From Streptomyces sp. ISL-96 (lineage in GTDB: Bacteria > Actinomycetota > Actinomycetes > Streptomycetales > Streptomycetaceae), in contig NZ_JAGGPA010000009.1 in assembly GCF_018614035.1 (NCBI RefSeq), forward strand, positions 62,001 to 126,000: a stretch of DNA of 64,000 nucleotides. The letters are read 5' to 3'. The stretch's first letter is position 1. The number at the start of each line of letters is the position of its first letter. This document shows, piece by piece, positions 24,464 through 32,851 of this stretch. Under the pieces are notes generated by a model. It saw nothing but the letters and a program-made list of their open reading frames with translations. It did no database searches and had not been told where the DNA came from. Position numbers and translations under genes: made by a program.

Positions 24464-25060
24464 TCAGGACTCCACGATCTCGACCGTCGGCTCGTGGTCG
24501 TGCCAGGTGCAGAAGACCGACACGCTCGCCGTGCCCGCCGTGAACTCCACCCGGATCCACGTCGGCTGCTTCCACACCTGCATCGACCAGCCCGTCGCCG
24601 GAGTGGCCGACACCAGCTTGGCGGAGGTCTTCCCGATGTCGAAGGTGACCCGGCCGCCATCGGTGTTGTAGCTCTTGACCTGGCCGTTCGCGGTCGCGGG
24701 CGGACTCGGTGGGGCTGGGGTGCCCAGGGCCGGCGGGTCGGCGGGACTGCTCGGCGTACGGCTCGGCTGCGCGGTGTTCCGCTCGGCCGGGGTGCGCGAG
24801 GGCGGCTTCGGGCTCTCCGGCGTCCGGGACGGGCCTTTGGACTCCGGCCGGCGCGTCGACGACTCCTTCGACTGCGGCTTCGCATCCTGCGCGATGCCGC
24901 TCCGCGCGGGCAGATCGGTGGGGATCGGGAGTGCCTGCGGAGGGTCGTACGCCGTACCCGCCATGACCGTGTGCACGCCCCACCACGACAGCGTGACCGC
25001 CGCGCCCGTGGCGAGCGACCACGCGATGGCGTGTACGAATCCTCGTTGCATCGGGGCCAT
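24464..25060 (-). CDS. Membrane-anchored Pro/Ser-rich extracytoplasmic protein
   Basis: 198 residues from ATG 25060 (ATG 25051 also possible). One membrane segment AIAWSLATGAAVTLSWWGVH lies near the N-terminus, followed by an extended Pro/Ser/Thr/Lys-rich linker (about 50-120) and a small beta-type domain (GQVKSYNTDGGRVTFDIGKTSAKLVSATP...WIRVEFTAGTASVSVFCTW). It is likely exported with the C-terminal domain outside the cell. It is divergent from the OmpR-type regulator, which may control it. Function unknown. Confidence 0.7.
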   Translation of the reverse strand: MAPMQRGFVHAIAWSLATGAAVTLSWWGVHTVMAGTAYDPPQALPIPTDLPARSGIAQDAKPQSKESSTRRPESKGPSRTPESPKPPSRTPAERNTAQPSRTPSSPADPPALGTPAPPSPPATANGQVKSYNTDGGRVTFDIGKTSAKLVSATPATGWSMQVWKQPTWIRVEFTAGTASVSVFCTWHDHEPTVEIVES

Positions 25061-25128
25061 ACTGCACCACCCGCCCCACCCCGTCCCACGGGGGACCCGC
25101 ATCCCCCGCATGGCGTACGGTGCCGCCC

Positions 25129-25818
25129 ATGGCAAGTGTGCTCGTGGTCGAGGACGACCAGTTCGTACGTTCCGCCCTCATCCGGCACCTGACCGAAGCC
25201 ACCCACACGGTGCGCAGCGTCGGTACGGCACTTGAGGCGTTGCGCGAGGTCGCTCATTTCCGCTTCGACGTGGTCATTCTCGACCTCGGTCTGCCCGACC
25301 TGGACGGGTCGGAGGCGCTGAAGATGCTGCGCGGGATCACCGACGTACCCGTGATCATCGCCACTGCGCGCGACGACGAGGCGGAGATCGTACGGCTGCT
25401 CAACGACGGCGCCGACGACTACCTCGTCAAGCCCTTCTCGGTCGAGCACCTGTCCGCCCGCATGGCCGCCGTACTGCGCCGCTCCCGCGCCGTCGCGGGC
25501 GCCGAGCCGCCGCCCCGGGTGATCCAGGTGGGAGGGCTGTCGATCGATCCTCTGAGGAGGCAGGCCGAGCTGGACGGCGGGCGGCTCGACCTGACCCGTC
25601 GTGAGTTCGACCTGCTGGCCTTCCTGGCGGGGCGGCCGGGAGTCGTCGTACCGCGCAAGGAGCTGCTCGCCGAGGTCTGGAAGCAGAGTTACGGCGACGA
25701 CCAGACCATCGACGTCCACCTGTCCTGGCTGCGGCGCAAGCTCGGCGAGACGGCGGCCAACCCGCGCTATCTGCACACCCTGCGCGGCGTCGGCGTGAAG
25801 CTGGAGCCGCCGCGATGA
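25129..25818 (+). CDS. OmpR/PhoB-family response regulator
   Basis: 229 residues. The receiver domain spans 1-115 with the acidic pocket VVEDD, phospho-acceptor in VVILDLGLPDLDG (Asp near 51) and the Lys in YLVKPFSVEHL. The winged-helix domain covers about 130-227 (LTRREFDLLAFLAGRPGVVVPRKELLAEVW, TIDVHLSWLRRKLGE, RYLHTLRGVGVKLE). ATG 25129 is taken; a GTG at 25120 adds three residues. Its stop overlaps the kinase start, giving a coupled two-component system. The signal and regulon are unknown; the divergent secreted protein is the first candidate target. Confidence 0.92.
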   Translation: MASVLVVEDDQFVRSALIRHLTEATHTVRSVGTALEALREVAHFRFDVVILDLGLPDLDGSEALKMLRGITDVPVIIATARDDEAEIVRLLNDGADDYLVKPFSVEHLSARMAAVLRRSRAVAGAEPPPRVIQVGGLSIDPLRRQAELDGGRLDLTRREFDLLAFLAGRPGVVVPRKELLAEVWKQSYGDDQTIDVHLSWLRRKLGETAANPRYLHTLRGVGVKLEPPR

Positions 25819-27302
25819 GGTGGGCACTGGTCAAGGTGAGCCTGGCGGTGACGGTGATGGTGGTGCTCGCCTTCGCCGTACCCCTCGGGCTCGTCATCAA
25901 GGAGATGGCCAGGGACCGGGCCTTCTCCAACGCCGAACGCTGGGCCGCCGCCATCGGCCCCACCCTCTCCATCACCACCGACCGCGACTCGCTCAACCGC
26001 GCCGTCCAGACGACGGAGGTCGGCATCGAGGGGCGTATGGCGGTCCACATCCCGGCGGCAGCCGGTGAGCCGGGCAAGCCGGGCGGTCTGCCGCTGGAGA
26101 TCGGGCGGCGACGGGTGGCGCAGCAGGACCTGGAGACGACGCGGCGGATCGGGCGGGCTTCGATCTCGGAGGTGACGGGGGGCTTCGCGCTGCTCCAGCC
26201 GACCGCGATCGCGAGCGGGCAGATCGCCGTGGTGGAGGTCTTCGTGCCGGAGGACGACGTCACCAATGGCGTGGCGACGGCGTGGCTCGTGCTGGCGGGC
26301 GTCGGGATCGCCCTGATCGTGGGGTCGGTGGCGGTCGCGGACCGGCTGGGCGTACGCATGGTCCAGCCCGCCCAGCGGCTCGCGGGCGCCGCGCACGACC
26401 TGGGGGAGGGCAGGCTCGGCGTACGCGTGCCCGAGGAGGGGCCGACCGAACTGCGTTCCGCTGCCGCGGCGTTCAACTCCATGGCGGACCAGGTGGTCCA
26501 GCTGCTGGCGAATGAGCGGGAGCTGGCGGCCGATCTGTCGCATCGGCTGCGGACTCCGCTGACGGTGCTGCGGCTGAACGCCGCCTCGCTGGGCGAGAGC
26601 CCGGCCGCCGAACAGACCAGGTCGGCGGTCGAGCAGCTGGAGCGCGAGGTCGACACGATCATCCGTACGGCGCGTGAGCAGCGGTCGCAGTCACAGGCGC
26701 AGTCACAGGCGCAGTCGCAGTCGCAGTCGCAGTCGCGGGCGCAGGGAGCTGCTGGCGGCGCCGGTCCTGGTGCGGGCTGTGACGTCTCCGAAGTCGTGCG
26801 CGAGCGGATGGCCTTCTGGTCGGCGCTGGCGGAGGACGAGGGCAGGAAGGTGCGGCTGGCGGGCGTCGAGCGTCCGGTACGTATCCCGGTCGCCCGGCCC
26901 GAACTGGCGGCGGCACTGGACGCGCTGCTGGGCAACGTCTTCCGGCACACCCCGGTGGGCACGGCCTTCTCGGTGGACGTGCACAACGGCGACGACGCCG
27001 TGATCGTCCTGGTGTCGGATGCCGGCCCCGGCATCGCGGACCCGAAGGCGGCGCTGGTGCGCGGCAACAGCGGCGACCGGGACGGGTCCACGGGCCTCGG
27101 CCTGGACATCGTGCGGCGGGTCGCGGAATCGACGGGCGGCGACGTACGCATCGGGCACTCGGTGCTCGGCGGTACGGAGGTCCGCATCTGGATCGGGCTC
27201 GGGCTCGACGGGCGGCGTACGGCGGGCGGCCAGAACGGCCACCGACTGGGACGGCGCAAGCGGCCTGCGGGGGCTCGGCGGGGGAACGGTCTGCGGGCGT
27301 GA
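25815..27302 (+). CDS. Membrane sensor histidine kinase
   Basis: 495 residues. Two membrane segments (VSLAVTVMVVLAFAVPLGLVI near 6-26; AWLVLAGVGIALIVGSVAVA near 160) flank an extracytoplasmic sensor loop of about 130 residues. HAMP is about 180-230, the phospho-His lies in LAADLSHRLRTPLTVLRL, and the ATPase domain has the N-box-like LDALLGNVFRHTP, SDAGPGI and STGLGLDIV. Between dimerisation and ATPase domains is a Ser-Gln repeat (about 289-311), unusual for a kinase. It is coupled to the OmpR-type regulator by an ATGA overlap. Confidence 0.9.
   Translation: MRWALVKVSLAVTVMVVLAFAVPLGLVIKEMARDRAFSNAERWAAAIGPTLSITTDRDSLNRAVQTTEVGIEGRMAVHIPAAAGEPGKPGGLPLEIGRRRVAQQDLETTRRIGRASISEVTGGFALLQPTAIASGQIAVVEVFVPEDDVTNGVATAWLVLAGVGIALIVGSVAVADRLGVRMVQPAQRLAGAAHDLGEGRLGVRVPEEGPTELRSAAAAFNSMADQVVQLLANERELAADLSHRLRTPLTVLRLNAASLGESPAAEQTRSAVEQLEREVDTIIRTAREQRSQSQAQSQAQSQSQSQSRAQGAAGGAGPGAGCDVSEVVRERMAFWSALAEDEGRKVRLAGVERPVRIPVARPELAAALDALLGNVFRHTPVGTAFSVDVHNGDDAVIVLVSDAGPGIADPKAALVRGNSGDRDGSTGLGLDIVRRVAESTGGDVRIGHSVLGGTEVRIWIGLGLDGRRTAGGQNGHRLGRRKRPAGARRGNGLRA
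26684..26744 (+). repeat. Ser-Gln coding microrepeat inside kinase gene
   Basis: Tandem hexanucleotides of the TCGCAG / TCACAGGCGCAG type encode about ten consecutive Ser-Gln or Ala-Gln pairs. The repeat keeps the reading frame and joins two folded domains, so copy-number change would alter linker length without frameshift. Confidence 0.75.
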
Positions 27303-27612
27303 AGTTTTAACGGGCTCCCATGGCTTCCTTAACTGCGCCCTAAGATCCTCAAGCCCCGCACCTATCCCGGCTTTTGTCCGTTTCCGGCTCGCTAGCGTGC
27401 TACCGCACCCCAACGGCGTAACCCCCGCCGCCGTGCACCCCCGGGGCCGTCCCCCCCGGGGTATCCCCTCGGAGGCACCGTGTGCTCGGACGGTGGAAGA
27501 GATGTTGCCGCTCCCCTCACCCGCGGCGAGGGTGAGGGGGACGACGCCACCGTGGCTTCAGTGTGCGCGGATGGGACCGTGCCGGCCGTGGTGTGCCGAA
27601 GGAGCGAATTCC
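27303..27612. other. Intergenic region downstream of the kinase
   Basis: 310 bases with no convincing gene. The first 60 bases are relatively AT-rich (TTTTAACGGGC, CTTCCTTAACTGCGCCCTAAG), suggesting a promoter for the small downstream gene. A G/C palindromic patch CCCCCGGGGCCGTCCCCCCC lies around 27439-27458. An open frame from 27480 is a shadow. Confidence 0.4.
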
Positions 27613-27912
27613 ATGAGGGTCATGCTGCACGCCCATGTCGACACGGAAGCCGGGAACGAGGCGATCCGAAAGGGCATGATGCCGCAGATGCTGGACTCGG
27701 TGATCCAAGAGCTCAAGCCCGAGGCGGCCTACTTCTTCCCCAGCATGGGGAGGCGGTCCTGCATGCTCGTGTTCGACATGCAGGACAGTTCTCAGTTGCC
27801 CAAGGTTGCGGAGACGTTCTTCATGGAACTCGGTGCGGACGTCGAGGTCGTACCGGTGATGAACCACGACGACCTCAAGAAGGGCCTGCAAGCCTTGCAG
27901 TCCCAGAGGTAA
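27613..27912 (+). CDS. Conserved small protein, 99 aa (DUF3303-like)
   Basis: 99 residues, ATG 27613 with AAGGAGCG eight bases upstream. The fold looks like a small alpha/beta dimeric barrel: MRVMLHAHVDTEAGNEAI, MLDSVIQELKPEAAYFFPSMGRRSCMLVFDM, LPKVAETFFMELGADVEVVPVMNHDDLKKGL. This is the pattern of DUF3303-type proteins, of unknown role. Alone on its strand and convergent with the CBS protein. Confidence 0.7.
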   Translation: MRVMLHAHVDTEAGNEAIRKGMMPQMLDSVIQELKPEAAYFFPSMGRRSCMLVFDMQDSSQLPKVAETFFMELGADVEVVPVMNHDDLKKGLQALQSQR

Positions 27913-27963
27913 AGGCGCGAGGGCCTCGGTCCCGGAGGTAAAGGCGCGAGGGCCTCGGTCCCG
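27906..27963. repeat. Perfect 29-bp tandem duplication
   Basis: The 29-bp unit beginning GAGGTAAAGGCGCGAGGGCC occurs twice without a gap (27906-27934 and 27935-27963). The first copy contains the stop codon of the preceding gene. Confidence 0.85.
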
Positions 27964-27969
27964 GCGAGG

Positions 27970-28010
27970 GCCCCGGCGACGGCCGGCGGGAGGCCGCCCG
28001 TCGCCGGGGC
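27970..28010. terminator. GC-rich hairpin between convergent genes
   Basis: Arms GCCCCGGCGACGG (27970-27982) and CCGTCGCCGGGGC (27998-28010) form a 13-bp stem without a T-tract, a common terminator type in Streptomyces. It separates the small protein and the CBS gene. Confidence 0.6.
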
Positions 28011-28062
28011 GGCGAGCGCACGAGCGCAGCTGTCCTGCGACGTTCGACGTTATCCTGCGACG

Positions 28063-28509
28063 TTATCCTGCGACGTTTGCGTAGACGCGCGTTGCGAACT
28101 CGGCGATCTGTTCGTCGCTGAGGTTCTTGGCGAGGTTGGCTTCCGTGATCATTCCGACGAGCTGGTGGCCGCCTGCGACGTCGATGACGGGGACGCGCTT
28201 GATCTGGTGCGTCTCCATCGTCTGCAGAGCCTCGTTGGCGTCGGCGTCGGCGTCGATCCAGTGCACGGGCCCGCCCAGCGTGCCGGCCTGCACCGTCGCC
28301 GGGTCGATGCCTTCGGCGCAGCACTGCACGACGATGTCGCGGTCGGTGATCAGGCCGGTGAGCCTGTTGTCGTCGCCGCAGATTGGCAGACAACCGACGT
28401 TCAGGTCACGCATCATCTGCGCGGCGTCGTACAGCGACTGGTGCGCACCGATGCACTGGACCCCGCTGGTCATGATGTCGCGGGCCTTGAGCTGCTTGTT
28501 CGTAGCCAT
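28063..28509 (-). CDS. Tandem CBS-domain protein
   Basis: 148 residues, ATG 28509 with GGGAGG about ten bases upstream; a longer frame to 28566 lacks support. Two CBS motifs are present: KARDIMTSGVQCIGAHQSLYDAAQMMRDLNVGCLPICGDDNRLTGLITDRDIV (about 6-60) and the second from about 75 to 135 ending RVPVIDVAGGHQLVGMITEANLAKNL. CBS pairs usually bind adenosine nucleotides and regulate a partner. The protein has no other domain. A 13-bp repeat (TATCCTGCGACGT) runs across its stop codon. Confidence 0.9.
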   Translation of the reverse strand: MATNKQLKARDIMTSGVQCIGAHQSLYDAAQMMRDLNVGCLPICGDDNRLTGLITDRDIVVQCCAEGIDPATVQAGTLGGPVHWIDADADANEALQTMETHQIKRVPVIDVAGGHQLVGMITEANLAKNLSDEQIAEFATRVYANVAG

Positions 28510-28677
28510 GATTTTTGGGTCCTCCCGCATTCGGGACGTTGTTTTCTCCTCCATCGATGACAACACGGATGGCTCACTGCCGCCCCTCGGGACCAGGGGA
28601 CTATGGGGCGCGTCGCCGGTGCCGGTGCCGACGCCGGTGCTGGGGCGGCTGGGGGCTGGGTGGGTGTGGGTGTGGGT

Positions 28678-29049
28678 TCAGGAGCCGGCGGGTACGGCGT
28701 AGTCGCCGAAGCCGACCCAGTCGAGGGTCACGCAGGGTTCGTCGCCGAGTACCCAGGCGTCGTGGCCGGGCGCGATGGAGATGAAGTCGCCAGGTCCGGC
28801 TTCTCCGCTCTCGCCGTCGTCCATGACGACCTTCATCCGGCCGCTCACGACGTAGCCGACATGGGCAGCCTGGCAGCTGTCGGTCCCGGCGATGGGCTTG
28901 ACGTGCTTGGACCACTGCCAGCCCGGCTCGAAGACGGCACGGCCCACCGGGCCTCGGTCTGTGGTGAGCAGATCGAGCCTGCCCTTTCCGTCCTCGAAGG
29001 GGCGGGTCTCATCTGGGGAGTCGAAGTTCTTGCACACGAGCGTGGCCAT
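28678..29049 (-). CDS. Single-domain cupin protein
   Basis: 123 residues. ATG 29049 is nine bases from AGGAGG and preferred over ATG 29055. The cupin core is seen in PGWQWSKHVKPIAGTDSCQAAHVGYVVSGRMKVVMDDGESGEAGPGDFISIAPGHDAWVLGDEPCVTLDW, with His/Glu-type metal ligands partly conserved (KHVKP, AAHVGYV, GHDAW). It may bind a small ligand or metal ion. The N-terminus resembles cupins that pair with stress or CBS proteins, but this is only suggested by neighbourhood. Confidence 0.82.
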   Translation of the reverse strand: MATLVCKNFDSPDETRPFEDGKGRLDLLTTDRGPVGRAVFEPGWQWSKHVKPIAGTDSCQAAHVGYVVSGRMKVVMDDGESGEAGPGDFISIAPGHDAWVLGDEPCVTLDWVGFGDYAVPAGS

Positions 29050-29220
29050 AGTCATCCGCCTCCTGGCGCGTAGCGCGCAGCGAGCGATTGCGATCCCCCG
29101 AGTCCACTTTCCAGGCTACGCCGGGGGCGTTGGTTGGGCGGCTTGGCGGGGGTCGGGGTCGGGGTCGCAAACCAAGGCTTGCTTCTGGGGGTTTCGGGCC
29201 GTCCCGGGCGCTCGAGTGTC

Positions 29221-29313
29221 GGTGGGCCGGGGCGGCGCGTCAAGGGCGCTCCTGCGTCGCGTCGCTGCGCGAGAACCCTTCGGGCTCCCCTTGACCCGCC
29301 GCCCCGGCCCACC
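29221..29313. repeat. Large imperfect palindrome
   Basis: Arms GGTGGGCCGGGGCGGCGCGT (from 29221, 26 bases) and its complement (29287-29313) differ at one base. The loop holds a second nested inverted segment (GGGCGCTCC...). I have the impression that sequences of this kind are widespread in Streptomyces, but cannot verify it here. Confidence 0.75.
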
Positions 29314-29401
29314 GCTAACGCTTGTAGGGGGACGGCCCAAAGAAAAACGCCCTGCACGGGGGCTGGGGGAGTGGTGCGGGTGGGTTCGGTGGCTGTCGGC
29401 C

Positions 29402-29593
29402 GAGTGGGTGGGGCGCATGAGGTCTATGGGGTGGCGCGGCTCCAGCCTCAGCGACTGCGGCGACGGCCGCTGGTGCGACACCCCCATTCCCACGCACACG
29501 AGCACCCACACCGGTGGACGGCCGACCGACCGCGCCGACCTGCGGACTCATGTCGGCGCGGGTGGGGCGCGACAGTTGAATGGGGTGACTCGG
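29402..29593 (+). repeat. Left arm of a ~190-bp inverted repeat
   Basis: Starts GAGTGGGTGGGGCGC, contains GGCCGCTGGTGCGACA followed by CCCATTCC, ACGCACACGAGCACCCAC, GACCTGCGGACTCA, and ends GGTGGGGCGCGACAGTTGAA plus TGGGG. The same blocks occur in the same order on the minus strand at 32852-33044. Confidence 0.8.
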
Positions 29594-29949
29594 GTGGGTG
29601 TGGCGTCCACCCCGGCCCGTGGTCGGTTGGGCCGCAAGCAGGTTGCTGATGTGGGTGGGTGGAGGGGCCTCCGGGGGTTGGTGGTCCTGCCGACGGTCCG
29701 GCCGGGACGATGACTCGACCGGGCCAGATGGGGCAATTCGCGCTCTCAGCCGGGCGGGAGGGGCACTGTCCCGGCTCCCACACCGGCGGGATGGGACGAA
29801 CCCAGCACGTGACACACAGGCGCGTCCGTTTCGCCCCATATTTGACCCATGGGCGCGGTCTCGTCGTGCGTCATCTGTGGGGTTGGTTGCACGCCAATGG
29901 CAGAAGGCGGCTTCCGACGGTCCACCAGTCACAGCGGCCCTCTCCGGGA

Positions 29950-30253
29950 GCACGGAACGCAATGAACCCCGCACATGGCGAATCCGAAGACCCCTCCAAC
30001 CCCACCAGTCCCAGCCGTATCGGTTGCGCCCGTCACGGGAGCGTTTCGACCGCAGCCCATCGCGCGGACGACCGGCTGATGTGCTGGCCCGGCGGCCGCC
30101 TGAACTATCGCCTTTGCTGGGGTTGGGCCGCTCCAGGAACCCGGTTCCGCGCTAGAAACGCAACTAACCCCGCACATGGCGAATCCCAACACCTCTCCAA
30201 CCCCACACGTCCCAGTCGTAGCGTTTCCAGGCATCACAGGAGTGTTTCGACCC
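29950..30253. repeat. Imperfect ~105-bp duplicated block, 200 bp apart
   Basis: Copies at 29950-30054 and 30150-30253 share AACCCCGCACATGGCGAATC, CTCCAACCCCAC and GGAG(C/T)GTTTCGACC. The surrounding 29050-30593 shows no convincing gene; open frames there are artefacts of the composition. Confidence 0.7.
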
Positions 30254-30593
30254 ACGTCGTATCCACGGATCGCGCGCTGGCCAATGTGAGGTGGCAGGGG
30301 TTATGGCCGCTGGTGTCTTGCCGCATTCCCCCACCATCAGCAACGCGCTTGTAGCTCAACCGGCTCACCGGTCGGGGTGGACGCCTAGGGGTGTTTTGAA
30401 AGTCCCGCACAGCACCCACGGGCGTTAACGGCCGCCCGCCCCAGCACGGCCCGGGACCGGCCAGCGCCGACCGCGCACCCCTCGTCGCTCACCGAAGCCG
30501 ACCGTCACGAGTGCTGCGTTTGACGACAGCTCGGCACGGGGCTGCACTGGATTCATGGACGCTGCGGCAGCCTCCGTCCTAGGGAGAGCAGCG

Positions 30594-31445
30594 ATGACAA
30601 CAATGGAGAGTTTCGACCTTCTGCAGCCGTACAAGATCGCCGAGGAGACGTTCGTCATCCCGTGGGCCCTTGAGGCCCCGCCGGTCGGCCACTTCCCGAT
30701 GAACTCGATGGTGATCCGGGGAACCGAACCGGTCCTCGTGGACACCGGGGCGCCCGCAGTGCGCTCCCAGTGGCTGGAGGCAGCCTGGTCCGTCGTGGAT
30801 CCCCTGGACGTACGGTGGATCTTCCTCACCCACGACGACCGCGACCACGCCGGCAACCTCCTGGCGGTCCTCGCGGAATGCCCGAACGCGACCTTGCTGA
30901 CGACATGGTTCTCCATAGGCCGCATGGCCGAGGAGTGGGAGACTCCCATCAACCGGTGCCGCTTCATGACCGACGGCGACACGATCGACGCGGGCGATCG
31001 CACCCTGGTCGCTAAGCGACCGCCCCTGTACGACAACCCCACAACCCGCGCCCTCTTCGACCCGAAGGCCAACGTCCTGTGGGCCGTAGACACCTTCGCC
31101 ACGAACGTGCCGACCCCTATGCCCGAAATGGCGGCACTGTCGCCAGACGAATTCCGCGACGGCCAGTTCTTCGGCGGAAGCCTGGTCTCCCCCTGGGTCG
31201 CCCTGCTGGACGCCCAAAAGTTCGGGACGGTCGTCACCGACTTCCAACACCTGAACGCCGAGGTCATCGCCGGCTGCCACTGCCCGGTCCTCCGCGGAGC
31301 CCAGATCCCCGAGGCCTACGACCTCCTCCGCCAGCTCCCCGGAATCCCACCGTGGGCAGAGTTCACCCAGACCGACCTGGACCAGTGGATGGCGGTTGCC
31401 GAGAGCTCAGTTCCGCCGGAGCAGCCGCGGCCGTCGGGGACGTGA
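30594..31445 (+). CDS. MBL-fold hydrolase/oxidoreductase-like protein
   Basis: 283 residues; ATG 30594 follows AGGGAG. The metallo-beta-lactamase fold is marked by VLVDTGAP, LTHDDRDHAGNLLA, LWAVDTFA and GCHCPV. The metal motif reads HDDRDH: the second His of the usual HxHxDH is Asp, closer to the HxExDH motif of flavodiiron/ODP-type proteins, which bind two irons. It lacks a flavodoxin domain. It lies inside the inverted-repeat-bounded region. Possible role in oxygen or redox chemistry; not certain. Confidence 0.8.
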   Translation: MTTMESFDLLQPYKIAEETFVIPWALEAPPVGHFPMNSMVIRGTEPVLVDTGAPAVRSQWLEAAWSVVDPLDVRWIFLTHDDRDHAGNLLAVLAECPNATLLTTWFSIGRMAEEWETPINRCRFMTDGDTIDAGDRTLVAKRPPLYDNPTTRALFDPKANVLWAVDTFATNVPTPMPEMAALSPDEFRDGQFFGGSLVSPWVALLDAQKFGTVVTDFQHLNAEVIAGCHCPVLRGAQIPEAYDLLRQLPGIPPWAEFTQTDLDQWMAVAESSVPPEQPRPSGT

Positions 31446-31549
31446 GTGGCGCTGCCGCGCGGCGTTGGGATCTGCTGCACTCCGGCGCCTACGACCAGAA
31501 ACCTGCCGCTCGGCTAGGCCGTGCTTAGAACTGGGATCCGTGTCTCGCC

Positions 31550-32434
31550 TTGTGCCGTGATGATCTCGGTGTGGGGCGAGGGGATCTTTCAGATGACCAG
31601 TGGGCGGTGTTGGGGCCGTTGGTGCCGGTCGGTGTTGGGCAGGCCGTCGGTATGTCGGCGGCGGTTGATCGACGGGATCCGCTGGCGTGTGGAACCGGTG
31701 CTCCGTGGCGCGATCTGCCGGGGGAGTACGGTCCGTGGCAGACGGTCTACGGGCTCTTCCGCCGATGGCAGCGCGACGGGACGTGGGCATTGGTGTTGAC
31801 CGGGCTGCAGGCTCGGGCGGACGCGGCCGGACTGATCACGTGGGAGGTCAAGTCGACTCCACGATCTGCCGGGCTCATCAGCACGCGGCCGGTGCCCGGC
31901 GTGACGGGCAGGCCCAGAAGGAGCCGCCGGGCGGCAGCCAGGCCGAGCCTGATGACCACGGCCTGGGCAGGTCCCGCAGAGGCTGGACCACGAAGGTTCA
32001 CCTGGCCTGCGAACAAGGGCAGAAGCCGTTATCGCTGCTGGTCACAGCCGGGCCGGGGAGACAGCCCGCAGTTCACGGCCGTTCTGGAAGCCATCCGGGT
32101 TCCTCGCCTCGGGCTGGGCCGGCCCCGCATCCGTCCCCTGCGGGTCCGTGGCGACGAGGCGTACTCGGCACGCGCGAACCGCGCGTATCTGCGTCGCCGG
32201 GGAATCCGCTGCACGATTCCGGAGCGCCGATCAGTCCGACCACCGCAGACGCCGGGGAGCGCTTGGCGGGCGGCCTCCAGCTTTCGATCGTGAGGACTAC
32301 AAGGCCCGGCATGCGGTCGAGTGCGGCATCAACCGGCTGAAGAGGAACCGGGCAGTGGCCACCCGGTTCGACAAGCTCGCGGTCCGCTTCGAGGCAAACC
32401 GTCCTGATCGCCGCGATCAACGAATGGCTGTGAC
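31550..32434 (+). pseudogene. Degenerate IS5-type transposase
   Basis: Transposase segments occur in order but in changing frames: DLSDDQWAVLGPLVP, then PSVCRRRLIDGIRWRV in another frame, [80 protein letters not shown], and [38 protein letters not shown]. These match IS5-family DDE transposases. At least four frameshifts disable it. I could not find clear terminal inverted repeats. Confidence 0.85.
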
Positions 32435-32506
32435 CTGCCGGAAGTGTCAGCACCACATGTCATTCTGGCCACGGTCAGGTCAGCGGGGCGAGGGGAGACA
32501 GGGGCG

Positions 32507-32848
32507 ATGGGGGCTGCGTACTACCGCGCCGACAGTGAGAACGGCGACCGGATCGACGATCCGTCCGAGGACGCGCTGTTCATGCTGATCGACGACCTCA
32601 ACGGTTCAGACGACACCTTCGTCGTCATCCAGCCCGGCGACGACGACCCGGCCTGGTTCACCTCCGTCGCGGTCCCGGACGAAGGCGGCTACGAGGTCGT
32701 CCGCCGCGACACGACCCGCCGCGAACACGACATCGCCACTGAGGCCAGCATCGACCAGATCGCCCGCGACCTCACGATCTGGATGGCCGCCCGCGACTTT
32801 CCCGGAGGGCCCACCCCGCACAACAGCAACTTCCAAAACACGCCCTAA
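32507..32848 (+). CDS. Imm1-like (immunity-type) small protein
   Basis: 113 residues, ATG 32507 with AGGGGAG ten bases upstream. The layout [48 protein letters not shown]...[18 protein letters not shown] resembles the Imm1 immunity family: a domain start, a central sheet, a DxxH-type segment and a C-terminal helix. No toxin gene is adjacent. The call is by pattern only; it may instead be a general small acidic protein. Confidence 0.5.
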   Translation: MGAAYYRADSENGDRIDDPSEDALFMLIDDLNGSDDTFVVIQPGDDDPAWFTSVAVPDEGGYEVVRRDTTRREHDIATEASIDQIARDLTIWMAARDFPGGPTPHNSNFQNTP

Positions 32849-32851
32849 CCG

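Noticed and set aside
27480..27941. Plus-strand frame overlapping the 99-aa gene
   Set aside because: The 99-aa gene has a good ribosome-binding site and a folded-protein pattern; this frame does not.
29088..30354. Several open frames on both strands in the repeat region
   Set aside because: They consist of repeat-derived Gly/Pro/Arg sequence and change frame between repeat copies; no ribosome-binding sites or conserved motifs.
30348..30414. tRNA-like stretch with TAGCTCAACCGG and TTTTGAAAGTCC
   Set aside because: The acceptor ends do not pair and no anticodon stem forms, so it is not a functional tRNA; at most a remnant or chance.
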